Below are positions 11,534 through 22,444 of a stretch of DNA of 64,000 nt, piece after piece; the stretch's first letter is position 1; each line of letters begins with the position of its first letter. The translations under genes and the position numbers were made by a program. The DNA lies in the NCBI GenBank assembly GCA_025716855.1, contig JAIXMQ010000011.1:124001-188000 (forward strand). The letters are read 5' to 3'. Source of the DNA: Pilaira anomala (Eukaryota > Mucoromycota > Mucoromycetes > Mucorales > Mucoraceae). The notes under the pieces are model-generated. The model was not told where the DNA came from. It made no database searches and was given only the letters and a program-made list of their open reading frames with translations.

Positions 11534-14137
11534 TTAATTCATTGCAGCAAGCTTATAGTCTCTCCAAGTTTGGTAACCAGTACGACGATAGAAATCAACT
11601 AATTCAACCCAGTCCACATAACTTTTCTTCACTCCACGTTCACAAAGTATCTTATTAGCAAACGCAACAATCCCAATCCCAATCCCTCTCTTCCTTTCTT
11701 CTAAAGCTACTCCTACACATGCCATACCTCCACTTTCTGTTCCAAATAAACTTGAATCTGTCCAAACTAAATCTGTTCTATTTGAATGAGATCCTTTTTT
11801 TGTATACAAAATGAGACTTGCAATAATCTTTCCACCTCCAGTACCACCTTCTCGTGCTACAATCAAGTCATGGTAATCACCTAATTCAGCATGATGTCGA
11901 TAGGTTGATACCCAATAGTCAAAATACTTGTTCTGAAATTCATATAACTCTTTCATTTCTTCTTCTTTCTTAATTTTCCCAATCCAAATATTCTCTTTTT
12001 TCATACGCTCTTCTATTTTCTTTGGTATCTTATAATCTGTTAAATCTCCCATCATATCCCATACTACTTTTTCTTCAACAGTAAATCCTCGGTTCTTAAA
12101 AAATATTTGAGCCCGTTGTCCCATTTCATCATGATTCGGTACTCCACAAAAAAAACGTGGATACGTTGATCCAACCATGATCTTTTCTATTCCATTTTCT
12201 TTTCGAAACCATTCTAAACATGCTGAATTTAACGCTGTACCAATTCCTTTTCCTTGATACGCTGGATCCACCATCAAAAGTGCTAATTGTCCTGTTCTTT
12301 CAACCATTTGAGTTACTGCAAATCCAACAATTTTATCATCATCAGAAACAATCACATGATGTTCATTTTTCATATTAGAAACAATCAATTTAAAATCGTT
12401 GATTGATAATGGCCAACTTGTCTGATAAACTCTTTTCCAAAGTTCATAACAATCATTCATTTGATTTGATTGAAATTCTTGTACTTTATATTCTTTTTTA
12501 TTACACATCGTAGTCTTCTTTGTTGTTGTTATATTTGGTAGGATAGTCACAGGTACATTATTTTGATTGGGCTCAATCTCTCCAAACAAAATACGTACAA
12601 ACGCTTCATGGGCAGGCGCTGTATACTCGTACGTTACAAAATACGTATCCACTTCAGGAAACACCATCAAATCATACGGATTAATCACGGCAACCACAAT
12701 CAATTTTTCTCTTACAACTTCAACTAAACGATTCACAAACTTGGCTTGAAAATCATACAAATTCGCATTCGCTGTACCAACCACAATATAATCGTATTCA
12801 TCCAATACAACTTTTGAAATTATCTGTTGTTGTTGTGTATCCTCGTTAAAAATAACATATTTCGTGTTACCCTGACGCTGCACGAGTGCTTGATACATCG
12901 AATCAAACGGTTCCTTTTCTGAATCAATAGCAAGTGTTAGCGGCACATGCGCTGCTAAAAATAAAATCTTCTTGTTATCTTTTTGAATCGGTATCATCTT
13001 TGTTCGATCTCGAATTAAACTAGGCACTCGATCATAAAGTCCATCACTTAGCTCGACATGTTCTTTGCATCCAATCACCTCCAGATCTTTCATCTCGAGT
13101 GCATCTTCCCAACTCAAGAACCGTTCTTTTAATTGTGAGACACGATCAAGTGAAGTCTGTAAAGAATTTGAGTCGATTGTACCCAAAGCAACTGCTTGAT
13201 CAAGTAGTTCAAACGCTTCTTGTTGAAACGCAAGTGTATGTGAGATCATACTGATATCATTCCCTGCTTGAAGCGCCATCAATGCACCTCGAGCACTTCC
13301 CACCGTATCTTTAATCGCATCCATTTCAACGCAATCCGTAATCACAACACCTTGATACCCTAACTTTTCACGTAACAAATCATTCACAATTTCAGAAGCA
13401 AGACTCGCTGGTTGATTCTTTTTTACCAATTTCGGTAACGCAATATGAGCCACCATGATCGAACTAGGATACCCATTCTCATCTTCTTTCTTCTTTAAAA
13501 TCTCCCGATACGGTGCCAACTCAACCTGTTCCAACTCTTCTAAACTTTTATCAATCACCGGTAGCCCCAAATGAGAATCCGTCGCTGTATCACCATGTCC
13601 AGGAAAATGTTTCAAACTAGTCACCACACCCTGTTCATGATACCCATTCACTTGCGCCATACACAACTGACTCACCCGTTTTGAATCTTCTCCAAACGAC
13701 CTGACGCCAATCACTGGATTCAACGCGTTATTATTCACGTCCATCACTGGCGCTAAATTCCAATTGATACCTAAACTCAATAATTCCTTGCCGGTTGCTT
13801 TCGCTACCTGATACGCTGCACTACTTGAATTGATAGCGCCTAAGGCCATATTGCCTGGTAAATACGTTCCACTTTGACCCAATCGACGTACAACTCCATT
13901 CTCTTGGTCTACCGCTATCAATAAAGGTCTCACGTGTCCGGCTTCTTTGGCTGCACGCTGTAAATTATAAGTCAGCTTTTGAACTTGAGAAGGTGAGGCG
14001 ATGTTGCGAGAGAACAAGATGACGCTGCCCAAGTCTCGACGTTGGATAAGCTCAAGTATACCTTGCGTTGGTTCTAAACCGTCAAAGCCACACATGAATA
14101 ATTGACCTAAACCGTTTAGGTTTGTTGTCTTTGTCAT
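11534..14137 (-). CDS. GH3 beta-N-acetylglucosaminidase fused to C-terminal GNAT acetyltransferase domains
   Basis: One intronless frame of 867 aa. Residues 1-350 form a NagZ-type GH3 barrel. KHFPGHGDTATDSHLGLP (residues 176-193) carries the His-Asp dyad special to GH3 hexosaminidases, and the VVITD segment ends with the likely nucleophile Asp268. Residues about 350-520 are the GH3 alpha/beta second domain. From about 545 a GNAT fold follows, with the acetyl-CoA loop YQGKGIGTAL, and a second GNAT-like unit has RKRGIGIGIV near residue 815. Proteins of this GH3-GNAT architecture are known in fungi, and one from Rhizomucor miehei has been characterised. No signal peptide is seen, so intracellular turnover of chitin oligomers is the likely job, with the GNAT part re-acetylating glucosamine. 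That coupling is inferred from the fusion. Confidence 0.95.
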   Translation of the reverse strand: MTKTTNLNGLGQLFMCGFDGLEPTQGILELIQRRDLGSVILFSRNIASPSQVQKLTYNLQRAAKEAGHVRPLLIAVDQENGVVRRLGQSGTYLPGNMALGAINSSSAAYQVAKATGKELLSLGINWNLAPVMDVNNNALNPVIGVRSFGEDSKRVSQLCMAQVNGYHEQGVVTSLKHFPGHGDTATDSHLGLPVIDKSLEELEQVELAPYREILKKKEDENGYPSSIMVAHIALPKLVKKNQPASLASEIVNDLLREKLGYQGVVITDCVEMDAIKDTVGSARGALMALQAGNDISMISHTLAFQQEAFELLDQAVALGTIDSNSLQTSLDRVSQLKERFLSWEDALEMKDLEVIGCKEHVELSDGLYDRVPSLIRDRTKMIPIQKDNKKILFLAAHVPLTLAIDSEKEPFDSMYQALVQRQGNTKYVIFNEDTQQQQIISKVVLDEYDYIVVGTANANLYDFQAKFVNRLVEVVREKLIVVAVINPYDLMVFPEVDTYFVTYEYTAPAHEAFVRILFGEIEPNQNNVPVTILPNITTTKKTTMCNKKEYKVQEFQSNQMNDCYELWKRVYQTSWPLSINDFKLIVSNMKNEHHVIVSDDDKIVGFAVTQMVERTGQLALLMVDPAYQGKGIGTALNSACLEWFRKENGIEKIMVGSTYPRFFCGVPNHDEMGQRAQIFFKNRGFTVEEKVVWDMMGDLTDYKIPKKIEERMKKENIWIGKIKKEEEMKELYEFQNKYFDYWVSTYRHHAELGDYHDLIVAREGGTGGGKIIASLILYTKKGSHSNRTDLVWTDSSLFGTESGGMACVGVALEERKRGIGIGIVAFANKILCERGVKKSYVDWVELVDFYRRTGYQTWRDYKLAAMN

Positions 14138-14854
14138 ATTTTTTTTTTATGGTAAAAGAGATATAAAAAAAAAAAGGGAGAGAGAAGGGCGGGATTCAGG
14201 GTTTTTGCTGCCCTACAAAAAGTTTTTGCTTTGGTAAGCGTTACACATGTGTCTGCATTTGATATCTTTGCTTAATCATGCATTATGATAGTTTACCATT
14301 TAATAATGATACAATGAAAGCTTCATAATTGTAAAGAATAAAACTTGGAATAATACACATACATATAAAGTGGCCAAAAAAAAAAAAATACATGTATCCT
14401 TTGTAACTAAAAAAATCCATTATCTAAAATCTGAAACTCCCCTATATATAACTTGTAACATTTCATTAAGAGTGAGGAATGTTTTTTTTTTTGGTTTTTA
14501 CTTAGTACACGACTTCAAACAGAGTATGTATTTATCTCCTTGATCTACATAGTTAGGAGAAAAGAAGCCACCCTTCTCATCAAAACACGCGCGCGCGCAC
14601 TCACATCAAATTGTCTATACCCCCCTCCTGATGATGTGGTTTTATCTTTTTTTTTTATATATATCTGAAACTGTTTGTACAATAGATCTCTTTTCTCCTT
14701 TAAAGTCAATCACGGCACAAACATGGATAAACTTATTACAGTAACTCATCAACTCAGACTGATTTTAGTAGAAAAAGGAGGATGAAGGCTTATGAAATCT
14801 CTCGCTCTCCTTTTTGATCGTTTCGGTTTATTTAACACAAACAAAAGCCCTCTC

Positions 14855-14885
<31 letters not shown>

Positions 14886-15153
14886 CTATCGCGATAGTTA
14901 ATTTTTACACAAATAAACATTTTCCGCCAATTGAGGAAGAGGGGGATTTGACATTTGGTGTATCATCATATGATGATTAACTAATCTGTGCCAGGATAAC
15001 CAATCTTCTTTGGAGGTTATAGACGGGTGAGCGAGTAAAGTCATTTATTAGGCTCGAAACGCTCTTCAGTTACACCTTGGTAGGGAGAACTTTACGGTTC
15101 AACTTATCTTGGAGCCTTTTATGTGGCCCTCCTTTTTGGTGCAAATAGCATAC
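14138..15153. other. Intergenic, about 1 kb
   Basis: Upstream region of the GH3-GNAT gene, grading into transposon-flanking DNA. It contains a (GC)n dinucleotide patch at 14589-14599 and a T26 run near 14863-14885. The block 14990-15150 is less AT-rich than its surroundings and directly abuts the left terminal repeat of the Tc1-like element. No gene was found. Confidence 0.5.
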
Positions 15154-15923
15154 TACAGTGATAATATTTACCTTAAGCCTAGTTCTTTGTTAATCCACCT
15201 GTCCCAGAAGGTCTCAGCATGTCTGATCCAACCTTGGCAGTGTTGAACAGTAACAGATCCGCAAGCTCCAGGAAGACGCGATGTCAAATTATCTGCTTTA
15301 TCAAGTGGGTTTCTCTTGATATCGCTCTTTATTTTTGACCAGTATTCTTCGATCCGGTTTAAAAAAGGAGAGTAAGGAGGCATAAACAAAGGTTTATACC
15401 CTCTCTTATTAATAGCATTAACTACAAATGCAGAGCGGTGAATTCTACAATTATCCATTACTATAAAAAATCCCTTTTTGTCGTGCCTATCAAGTGTGTC
15501 ATCTGTTCTTCAGACTCATCGTCAATAATATAATAGCCGCTTGGAGGTATAAAGTTAATGAAGTCCATGTTGGAGTCTTCATTAAACGACGCGTTCTGGA
15601 ACGAAAAAGAAGAAGGTAAGGGTTGTTTAACGCACTTAAATTCCACACTTCTGCTAACATTTAAAAAAGACTTTTTATTACATTTTAGTTGTAGGCAGAT
15701 GATAAACACATAGCAGACAGAATGATTAAAATTGGTAGCAACAGAATTCAAATATCTTTAATCACAAGTAATTTAACTGCACAGCAACTTGTTTCTAATT
15801 CAAAGCATTTTTTATAAGCTTTACTTAACTATACGGTGCAATGTCTTTCTTAGCTTCAAAGCAATAAAAGCTTTTACTAACAGGAGTAACCATGTGAAGG
15901 TGAAGACAGATATTATCACTGTA
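15154..15923 (-). mobile_element. Internally deleted Tc1/mariner-like element with terminal inverted repeats
   Basis: TACAGTGATAATAT at 15154-15167 is matched exactly in inverse orientation at 15910-15923 (ATATTATCACTGTA). Each end carries a TA, the target duplicated by this superfamily. The interior encodes the C-terminal part of a DDE transposase on the minus strand, whose stop codon touches the left repeat. The total of about 770 bp is shorter than a full element (about 1.3 kb or more), and the N-terminal transposase region is missing or unrecognisable, so the copy should be non-autonomous. Confidence 0.75.
15168..15490 (-). pseudogene. C-terminal fragment of a Tc1/mariner DDE transposase
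   Basis: Reading the minus strand gives KKGFFIVMDNCRIHRS, then GYKPLFMPPYSPFLNRIEEYW, which are the second Asp block and the PPYSP..N.IE..W block of DDE_3 transposases, continuing to a stop next to the inverted repeat. Just upstream the frame shifts: the open frame from 15751 runs EEQMTHLIGTTKRDFL and stops, while KKGFFIV lies in another frame. The sequence before that (15520-15751) does not resemble the catalytic N-terminal half. I call it a broken remnant. Confidence 0.8.
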
Positions 15924-17606
15924 TACTATTTTTCCCCTACATATTTAATCCCAAAATAAAAATGTATTTCGTACCAAAAAAAAATTTGACCCAACTTCTA
16001 TTTTCAAACCGTACCAAAAATAAATAGATGCGTGCCAAATTTATTTTGGAGTCGTACCAAAAAAGACTAAAAACCTGTATTATGTTTTAGTAGGCGATTA
16101 ATTTTTCACTAAGCTTATAACAGTATTCATCCCGCCTAAAATTATTTTATGCGCAGGAAAATAATTGAGGCAGTCTTCAATTTACAAAAAAAAAAATATA
16201 TAATTGAGGCAGTCTACGCTTTTCGGTCGTTTCTTATTTTTATAAAAATTAAGTAAGCAGGCACTGAGCCTAGTTGTTATATACCTAAAAGAAACAGAAT
16301 ATCAATAATTTTTTCGGCTCTTTCTTGAGAAATAAAGTCTGTCGATATAAAAATATATGTAGTGTAATTATACGTATATAATATTTACTACTCCTTAAAA
16401 GAAGGCTATTAAAAAAGAAATTGTTTAGTTAGGACCATTACTTTCATATACTATATGAATATATGCCTCAAAACATATATTTGCGTATAGGTACACGTGG
16501 CTACTTTAACTTGCGTATAATATGTCACTAGCATCCAGAAAATTGGTTACTTGGTGCGAATAATATTAAAAAATAGAATATAACTACGCAGGCTTTTTCC
16601 AGATAAGGCAGATATTATCAGTGCACTAAAATAAATCCATATCTCCTATATCGTATATGTCGTAACGCAAAAGAAAATATATATCGATATTACCCAAAAT
16701 GGTACGTCAGTCAAATGTTCTATAATCAGCTGGGTATGCATCATATCTGTGCATTCATTTATTCCATTTAAGAAGAAAATCCGCTCGTTTGAATGAATAA
16801 ACCTCAACAAAATAATATTTTATTTTTGGGAGTACATTTTTTAGTTTTTCTTTTTTATTGATTAATATATTTTCAAAGGTACCGGTAATTCGTCTTTTTT
16901 TTTTTTACAGGAAAGACGTATATTTATTATAAAGTTAAGACGAGTAAAAACCGCTTTTTAAATTTAAGAGCAAACATGATAAAATGAAAATAGCAGTAAA
17001 AAAAAAAAAAAAAAAAAAAAAGGCGTGGCTCAGGTACTATCATTCAAACAGAATGCGCAAGATAAATCCAAGAGAGCATAAAATGAAACAGAAATGGGTC
17101 TGCTGAATTCAGGGACTCTTCCTTTATTTTAACAAAAAAACGCCCACCTACCTAAGATTAAAAATCCACATCATATAAGGAAGGCAAATGATAATAAAGT
17201 AAAGTGAGTCTCTCAAAAAAAAAAAAAAAAAAAAAAAAAAAGAAAAAAAAATTATTTGATAAACTTATCTTTCTTTTTTCTATTGCATGTTTATGTACTC
17301 AAATAAAATGTGTTTATTCAACATAAGGCTGAGGATTACCTAACAAAACAATCTAAGTAATAAATCTATTTTTTATCTTTCCTCCTGTGCTTTGTTCCTC
17401 TAATGAAGAAAGATAGTAAAAAAAAAATACGCATATCAGCACACGTTTAGCAACCAAGCAACTCAAGAAACGTATGTTTTTTTTTAAAAACAAAAATCTA
17501 TATAAAAAGGGGCCTGCATCTTACACAACTTTTTTTATTTTTCATCCTCTTCTTTATTCTCACACATACCTTAAAGAAAACAAATTCAGATTTTTTTAAA
17601 AAAAAA
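15924..17606. repeat. Repeat-rich gene-free region with degenerate short repeats
   Basis: GTACCAAAA occurs at about 15972, 16012 and 16053 with a variant GTGCCAAA near 16033, spaced 20-40 bp. AATTGAGGCAGTCT occurs twice (16165 and 16202). A sequence like the right terminal repeat of the Tc1-like element (GATATTATCAGTGCA) lies at 16611-16625. Two A runs of over 20 lie at 16999-17022 and 17214-17241. These point to layered transposon insertions. No gene was found until the FAD monooxygenase. Confidence 0.55.
17499..17507 (+). promoter_or_regulatory. TATA box of the FAD monooxygenase gene
   Basis: TATATAAAA about 100 bp before the ATG, followed by a GC-richer patch and a pyrimidine-rich leader ending in AAAAATGG. 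Position and sequence fit a core promoter. The call is by pattern only. Confidence 0.5.
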
Positions 17607-19089
17607 ATGGCAAAATCAATCTCAATCATTATTGTCGGCGCCGGGTTAGGTGGATTATCCTCTGCTATTGCATTAAAACGTTCTGGACATAATGTAAAAG
17701 TGTTAGAAGGTGCTAAAGAAATTTCTGAAGTCGGTGCAGGTATTCAAGTACCCCCTAATACTGCATGTATTTTGGATGCTTGGGGACTTTTAGAAAAAAT
17801 GGAAGAAAAGGCTGTTGCTCCAGTCTCTGTAATTATGAGAAGATATTCAAACGGTGAAGTCATTTGTTCGAATCAATTAAAACCCGATATGATCGAAAAC
17901 TTTGGTTACCCGTAAAATATATTATTTATTTCTAAATTTCTTAAGAAACCCTTGTATCTAATAACGTTACTTTTTTTTTTTTTTTTATCTAGATATTTGT
18001 TGGCTTATCGAGCAGACTATATAGAAGTGCTTTATAATGCTGCTCTTGAATTAGGTGTAGAAGTCATTGTTAATGCTAGAGTTCAATCTGTGGATGAAGA
18101 AAACAGTCGAGTAAAGCTATTCGATGGCCGAACATTTGATGCCGATTTGATCATTGGTGCCGATGGTATTCGCTCCAAGGTACGACGTGCAGTTATTCCA
18201 AACCAAGAAATTATGTCTTACTCTACCAACTGTGCCTACCGCGCTACGATACCTGCCGAGGTCATGCGATCTGATCCTGAAATTGCTCACTTAATGGATG
18301 AATGCAATTCCAATTTCTGGATTGGTCCTAACCGTCATCTTGTTGGATATCCTATGAAGGGTGGAGAGTTATATAACTTGGTTCTTATTGTTCCTGGTTT
18401 AACTGAATCAGACAAATGGAATGAACCTGGAAATTTGCAAGAAATGAGAGACAGCTTTAGTGACTTTGACCCTGTCCTTAGAAAAGTATTGACTCATATT
18501 ACTAATTGTCGTAAATGGGCTTTAGCTGAACTTCCTACTCTTCCTCAATGGGTCAGCCGAAATGGAAACATTGTTTTAGTAGGAGATTCTGCACACGCCA
18601 TGCTTCCTTGTCTTGCTCAGGTAAAATATGACATAAGATGATACATTTCTCTTTGATTTGCTAACATGACGCTATTTTTTTATTATTTGCAAATATTAGG
18701 GCGCAGCTCAAGCTATTGAAGACAGTGCTACGCTTGGTATTCTTTTGTCTAATATTAATTCTTTATCCGAAATCCCTCGTCTTCTTCGCATGTATGAAAG
18801 AATTCGTCGTCCTCGTGCAGAGATCGTCCAGAAAGGATCTTTAGACAATTGTATTAACTGGCATTTACTTGATGGTCCTGAACAAGTTTCTCGAGATAAA
18901 GCCATGGCAAGTGGAAGTGATCCTAGACATCCTGGAGCCAAAGCAACTAAATCAAAAGGTCCCTTCCAATGGTCAAATAAGGATTTTCCAACCTGGCTCT
19001 ATGGATATAATGCTATCTCTGTAGCCAAAAATGTATTACAAGAAATCATCGAAACCCCTTCCGCTTTAGAAGTTAGACCAAGCCTTTAA
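17607..19089 (+). CDS. FAD-dependent monooxygenase, salicylate hydroxylase-like
   Basis: Three exons (17607-17911, 17993-18620, 18700-19089) give 440 aa. All three flavin hydroxylase signatures are present: the N-terminal Rossmann GxGxxG (VGAGLGGLSSAIAL), the DG motif (GADGIRSKVR) and the GD motif (GDSAHAMLP), the last split by an intron soon after. The GAGIQVPPN segment after the nucleotide-binding fold is typical of the salicylate hydroxylase/6-hydroxynicotinate branch. These enzymes hydroxylate aromatic or cyclic substrates with NAD(P)H and O2. The substrate cannot be read from sequence. No targeting peptide is evident, so a cytosolic enzyme is likely. Confidence 0.92.
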
Positions 19090-19889
19090 GTACTCTATGA
19101 TGTACTCTGTTCATTAGCCTTTTTACATACATTTCTTTTTTTTTTAAAAAAATATACTTTATTCATTTTAAAAATAAACTTTCATTTAAACGCATATATA
19201 TATTTTTTATATATACACTGTTTACAATGTATATGTATCAACAATTAAAATGATTGATATGTCTCTGCAAAACCTAAATATCTTGTCAAGAAGGTTACAC
19301 ATCATGATCGATACGTATTTAATATTGCCGCTGGCAAAATCAAGTTTATTTTTGGATAAAGACGAAACACTTTATAATCTAACTGCAGGTTTTTTCATAA
19401 CTAAAAAAAGGGTTTTCCTTTTTAATAGCTTGGAACGAACAAATTATTTTTCTATTCCTAGCCGCGTCTCTCCGAAAATCCTTGATATGTACATATGTGA
19501 AGTATGACATGTTTTTGTTAACATGAGCGAAGATGGATGGCCCATTGGCTACTTTACTTCATCTCTCTGTGTAAATATAATTTGTTGCATTAAAAAAAAA
19601 GGACCTTTTGGTAATTAAGAAAAGAAAAAGTGCTGCTGATTTTTTCAAGATTATTAGACAAAAATGGAATACATATTTATTTGTTGGTATAAACCTTTAC
19701 TATACTGATAATAAATCCACAAACTAACATTTGTTAGATATTTATAACAAGTATCTTGCAGCATAACGAATAAACTGTGACACAGTAATATAAATATACA
19801 TTTTTGAAGAAGAAAAAATAAGAATTGAATAATTTATTGAATAAAAATAAAATACAAAAGAACAAAATAAATTGGTTGTAATAGACTTA
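19090..19889. other. Intergenic, 800 bp, between convergent genes
   Basis: 3' flanks of the monooxygenase and PPR genes. A T10A7 tract at 19136-19152 follows the monooxygenase stop closely. The frame at 19250-19507 has no coding character that I recognise. No RNA gene was seen. Confidence 0.5.
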
Positions 19890-21059
19890 TTAAGGAGCAA
19901 TGACTAAACCTTCTAATTCTGCAAGCGTTGCTTTATCATCTTGTCGCTCTACGTTTTCCAGAGCAGTTTGAACCAATTGTAATGTATGTGGTTCAAATGC
20001 CTGTTTAGGCACACCCATTTTTCCAAGTCTGTAATAAAATGTCAAAGCCTTCAACTCTTTATCCTTATTTATATACGAAGTAATGATGCTTGAGATGGCG
20101 TCCTTTGCTTTATCCCAGCCTGCTTTGGGTGGTGCCTTTTTAATGATATGAATTAAAAGATGCTCAGCTTTATGGGTATCCAAATCCGCTAATAATTTAG
20201 TCGCTTTCATCCAAGTCTGATAATGATGTAATTGTAGCGGTTGTTGTCCGTGTGTTGTATAATATTGAGTTAACTGGAGAATAGGTTTAGTCTCTTGAGG
20301 TTTTGAAAGCAGGTGTTCTAGATATAAGTTGTATAACGCATTATTGGGTTTGTTCGTATCTGCATGTAAAATAAGCTCACGCCACAAAAAGTCAATCGCA
20401 TGTGAATCGCCTGCTGCCTTGTAATACTTTAACATGATAATATAATCAAACTCGTTTCGTAACTTGTGTACAGAAAGGTGCTTCATTTGTTGAACTAATG
20501 ATTTGGCTTGGGGTAACTGATCTTTTTTTAGGTGTGCTTGAATAAGATACGTAAATGATCGTGTGGTAGGGATAAGACCACGATTTTGTAAAGTTTGTAA
20601 AACTTGTTCGGCATGCTCTAACGAGTCACTCCATAGATAGGCTCGAATCAAACGGTTATACATGGTGACAGCATTCAAATTAGCAAGGTCCATTTCTGAT
20701 TCATATTGTTGTAATTTCGCAATATCCTTTTGCTTTCCTGCTGTGTCTAGATCGACTTTTAATTGTTCAATACGAGCAAGGGATAACATACCAGTCTTTG
20801 ATACTGTGTTATTAGGCTTTGCAGATAAAAGAGCATGCTCGATAATATGACTATAAGTTTTTGAGCTTTTAGTTGACTGTTCGACTAGTTTCTCACGAAA
20901 CGAACTGGTGATGCCTAAATACAGTTTCTTTTCTTCGGAAGGACTTAAGAAACGTGTAAACCAGCTGGTTGCTCTGTTGCTATAAGATGCCCTACTCGTT
21001 AAACAGACTGCGTTCTTTGTTGTTCTGGTGGTTGTGGTTCTTAAGATATTGTGGGCCAT
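19890..21059 (-). CDS. Mitochondrial pentatricopeptide-repeat (PPR) protein
   Basis: Intronless, 389 aa. The N-terminus is rich in Arg, Thr and Ser and lacks acidic residues for the first 40 positions (MAHNILRTTTTRTTKNAVC), which fits a mitochondrial presequence. Helical repeats follow: AVTMYNRLIRAYLWSDSLEH, then PTTRSFTYLIQAHLKKDQLP, which are classic PPR pairs, and further degenerate ones to about residue 330. PPR proteins bind organellar RNA and act in processing, stability or translation. The target is unknown. It is divergent from the phosphoserine aminotransferase gene across 1.4 kb. Confidence 0.82.
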   Translation of the reverse strand: MAHNILRTTTTRTTKNAVCLTSRASYSNRATSWFTRFLSPSEEKKLYLGITSSFREKLVEQSTKSSKTYSHIIEHALLSAKPNNTVSKTGMLSLARIEQLKVDLDTAGKQKDIAKLQQYESEMDLANLNAVTMYNRLIRAYLWSDSLEHAEQVLQTLQNRGLIPTTRSFTYLIQAHLKKDQLPQAKSLVQQMKHLSVHKLRNEFDYIIMLKYYKAAGDSHAIDFLWRELILHADTNKPNNALYNLYLEHLLSKPQETKPILQLTQYYTTHGQQPLQLHHYQTWMKATKLLADLDTHKAEHLLIHIIKKAPPKAGWDKAKDAISSIITSYINKDKELKALTFYYRLGKMGVPKQAFEPHTLQLVQTALENVERQDDKATLAELEGLVIAP

Positions 21060-22444
21060 TAGGAGAGTTTTTTATTTTTATTTTAGTGTAAGTATTTGTG
21101 TTAAAACAAAAATAACAATTAGACGAAGGTAGCATTATTTAAATTGATGAGATGACGTCGTGGTTAGTTTGATTGGTTAAGCTCAGCGAACACAAAAAAA
21201 CTTATCCTGATGTATGTATAGTAATGCCCTCTTTTGAAAGATGCTACATAACTGGTAATTGGATTGGATAGCAAACATAGTTTTATGAACTAGAAAAAGG
21301 GACCCTAGTAATGCTGTCATGTATAGCAATCGATAACTTATTTGATCGCGGTCAATTTTTAAGACAGTGCAAACAAATGTGAGGACAGCGAAAAAAACAT
21401 TCGCCATTCTATATCAGTAACGTACGCTGCAAGTAAAACTTAGTTTTGGAATCATCAGATAGGCCATTGCCGTAAATTCTGATGAATTGCATACCTCCTT
21501 TGAAAGTAAAAATTAAGAATTTTTTTTTAAAAAAAAATAAAAAAGCTCTCATGAAACTATCATTATATAACAGTAGTAAAGCCCCTACGCTACTCTACGT
21601 GTTTACTGACCTTCATTAATCTTTTGATAAAGAAAAAGGAAGGCTCTTTAGACAAGGTTTTATACATTTTTAGACAAAAATTAGTTAGTTCCTAATTGGA
21701 TTTTTTTTTCTTCAAAAATCAGAAATGTAGATACTATATCTTTACATTTAATAAGTTTTAAAGCATAGCTTCTTAATGACGTCTAATGTGCTCTTTCTGT
21801 TGATGTAAACTAATTATAAAGATAAATGGCTATTGTAAGAAACTCATATTACAGTTTTTATTAGAGCACGTATATGTATTATATATAAACATATAAATTT
21901 AAGCGTATATAAAGATACGCATTAAAATCTTATATTGTTCTTATATCATATCATATAGTAACTTAGTTGATATAGGGGAACTTCACTTTGACAAGAAAGA
22001 TTTCTAGGGCTTAAATCCGTAACGTGTGTAGACAAATGATAGTGTATGTAGTCTATTTGTTTTGGGGCGTATTTAGGGGATAAGAACGCGTTGAAGGAAG
22101 TTCTTTTGAATCATAGCTTGTTTATTTAAAAGACTGGTTGCTAATCTGATAGAGAAAGCAATGTAAATGCTCGTGTTCTATGGATATCAAGTATGAATAG
22201 TTCATAAATGAGGGTTGCAATTATTTTCATTGAGATATACTGAAGAGAAGATGATTTCTAAAGATGATGAAGTTATTGATCTGTTTGCCAGTAAAGTTTG
22301 ACTCATCGCGATCTTTTTAATCCCGCAGAGAAAGGGTGAAATAAAATGTGTCATCTAACGTCACACTGGAAAATAAATAAAAAATCTATTTTTTTTTTTT
22401 TTTTGATATCTTATCTCGTTCTTTTCCTTTAAAGAAAAAAAAAA
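21060..22444. other. Divergent intergenic region with an old repeat
   Basis: Shared upstream region of the PPR gene (-) and serC-like gene (+). Positions about 21703-22000 align with 34336-34660 over most of their length (see findings), which marks an old interspersed repeat. A T9A9 tract is at 21520-21537 and a T20 run about 60 bp upstream of the aminotransferase ATG. Confidence 0.55.
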
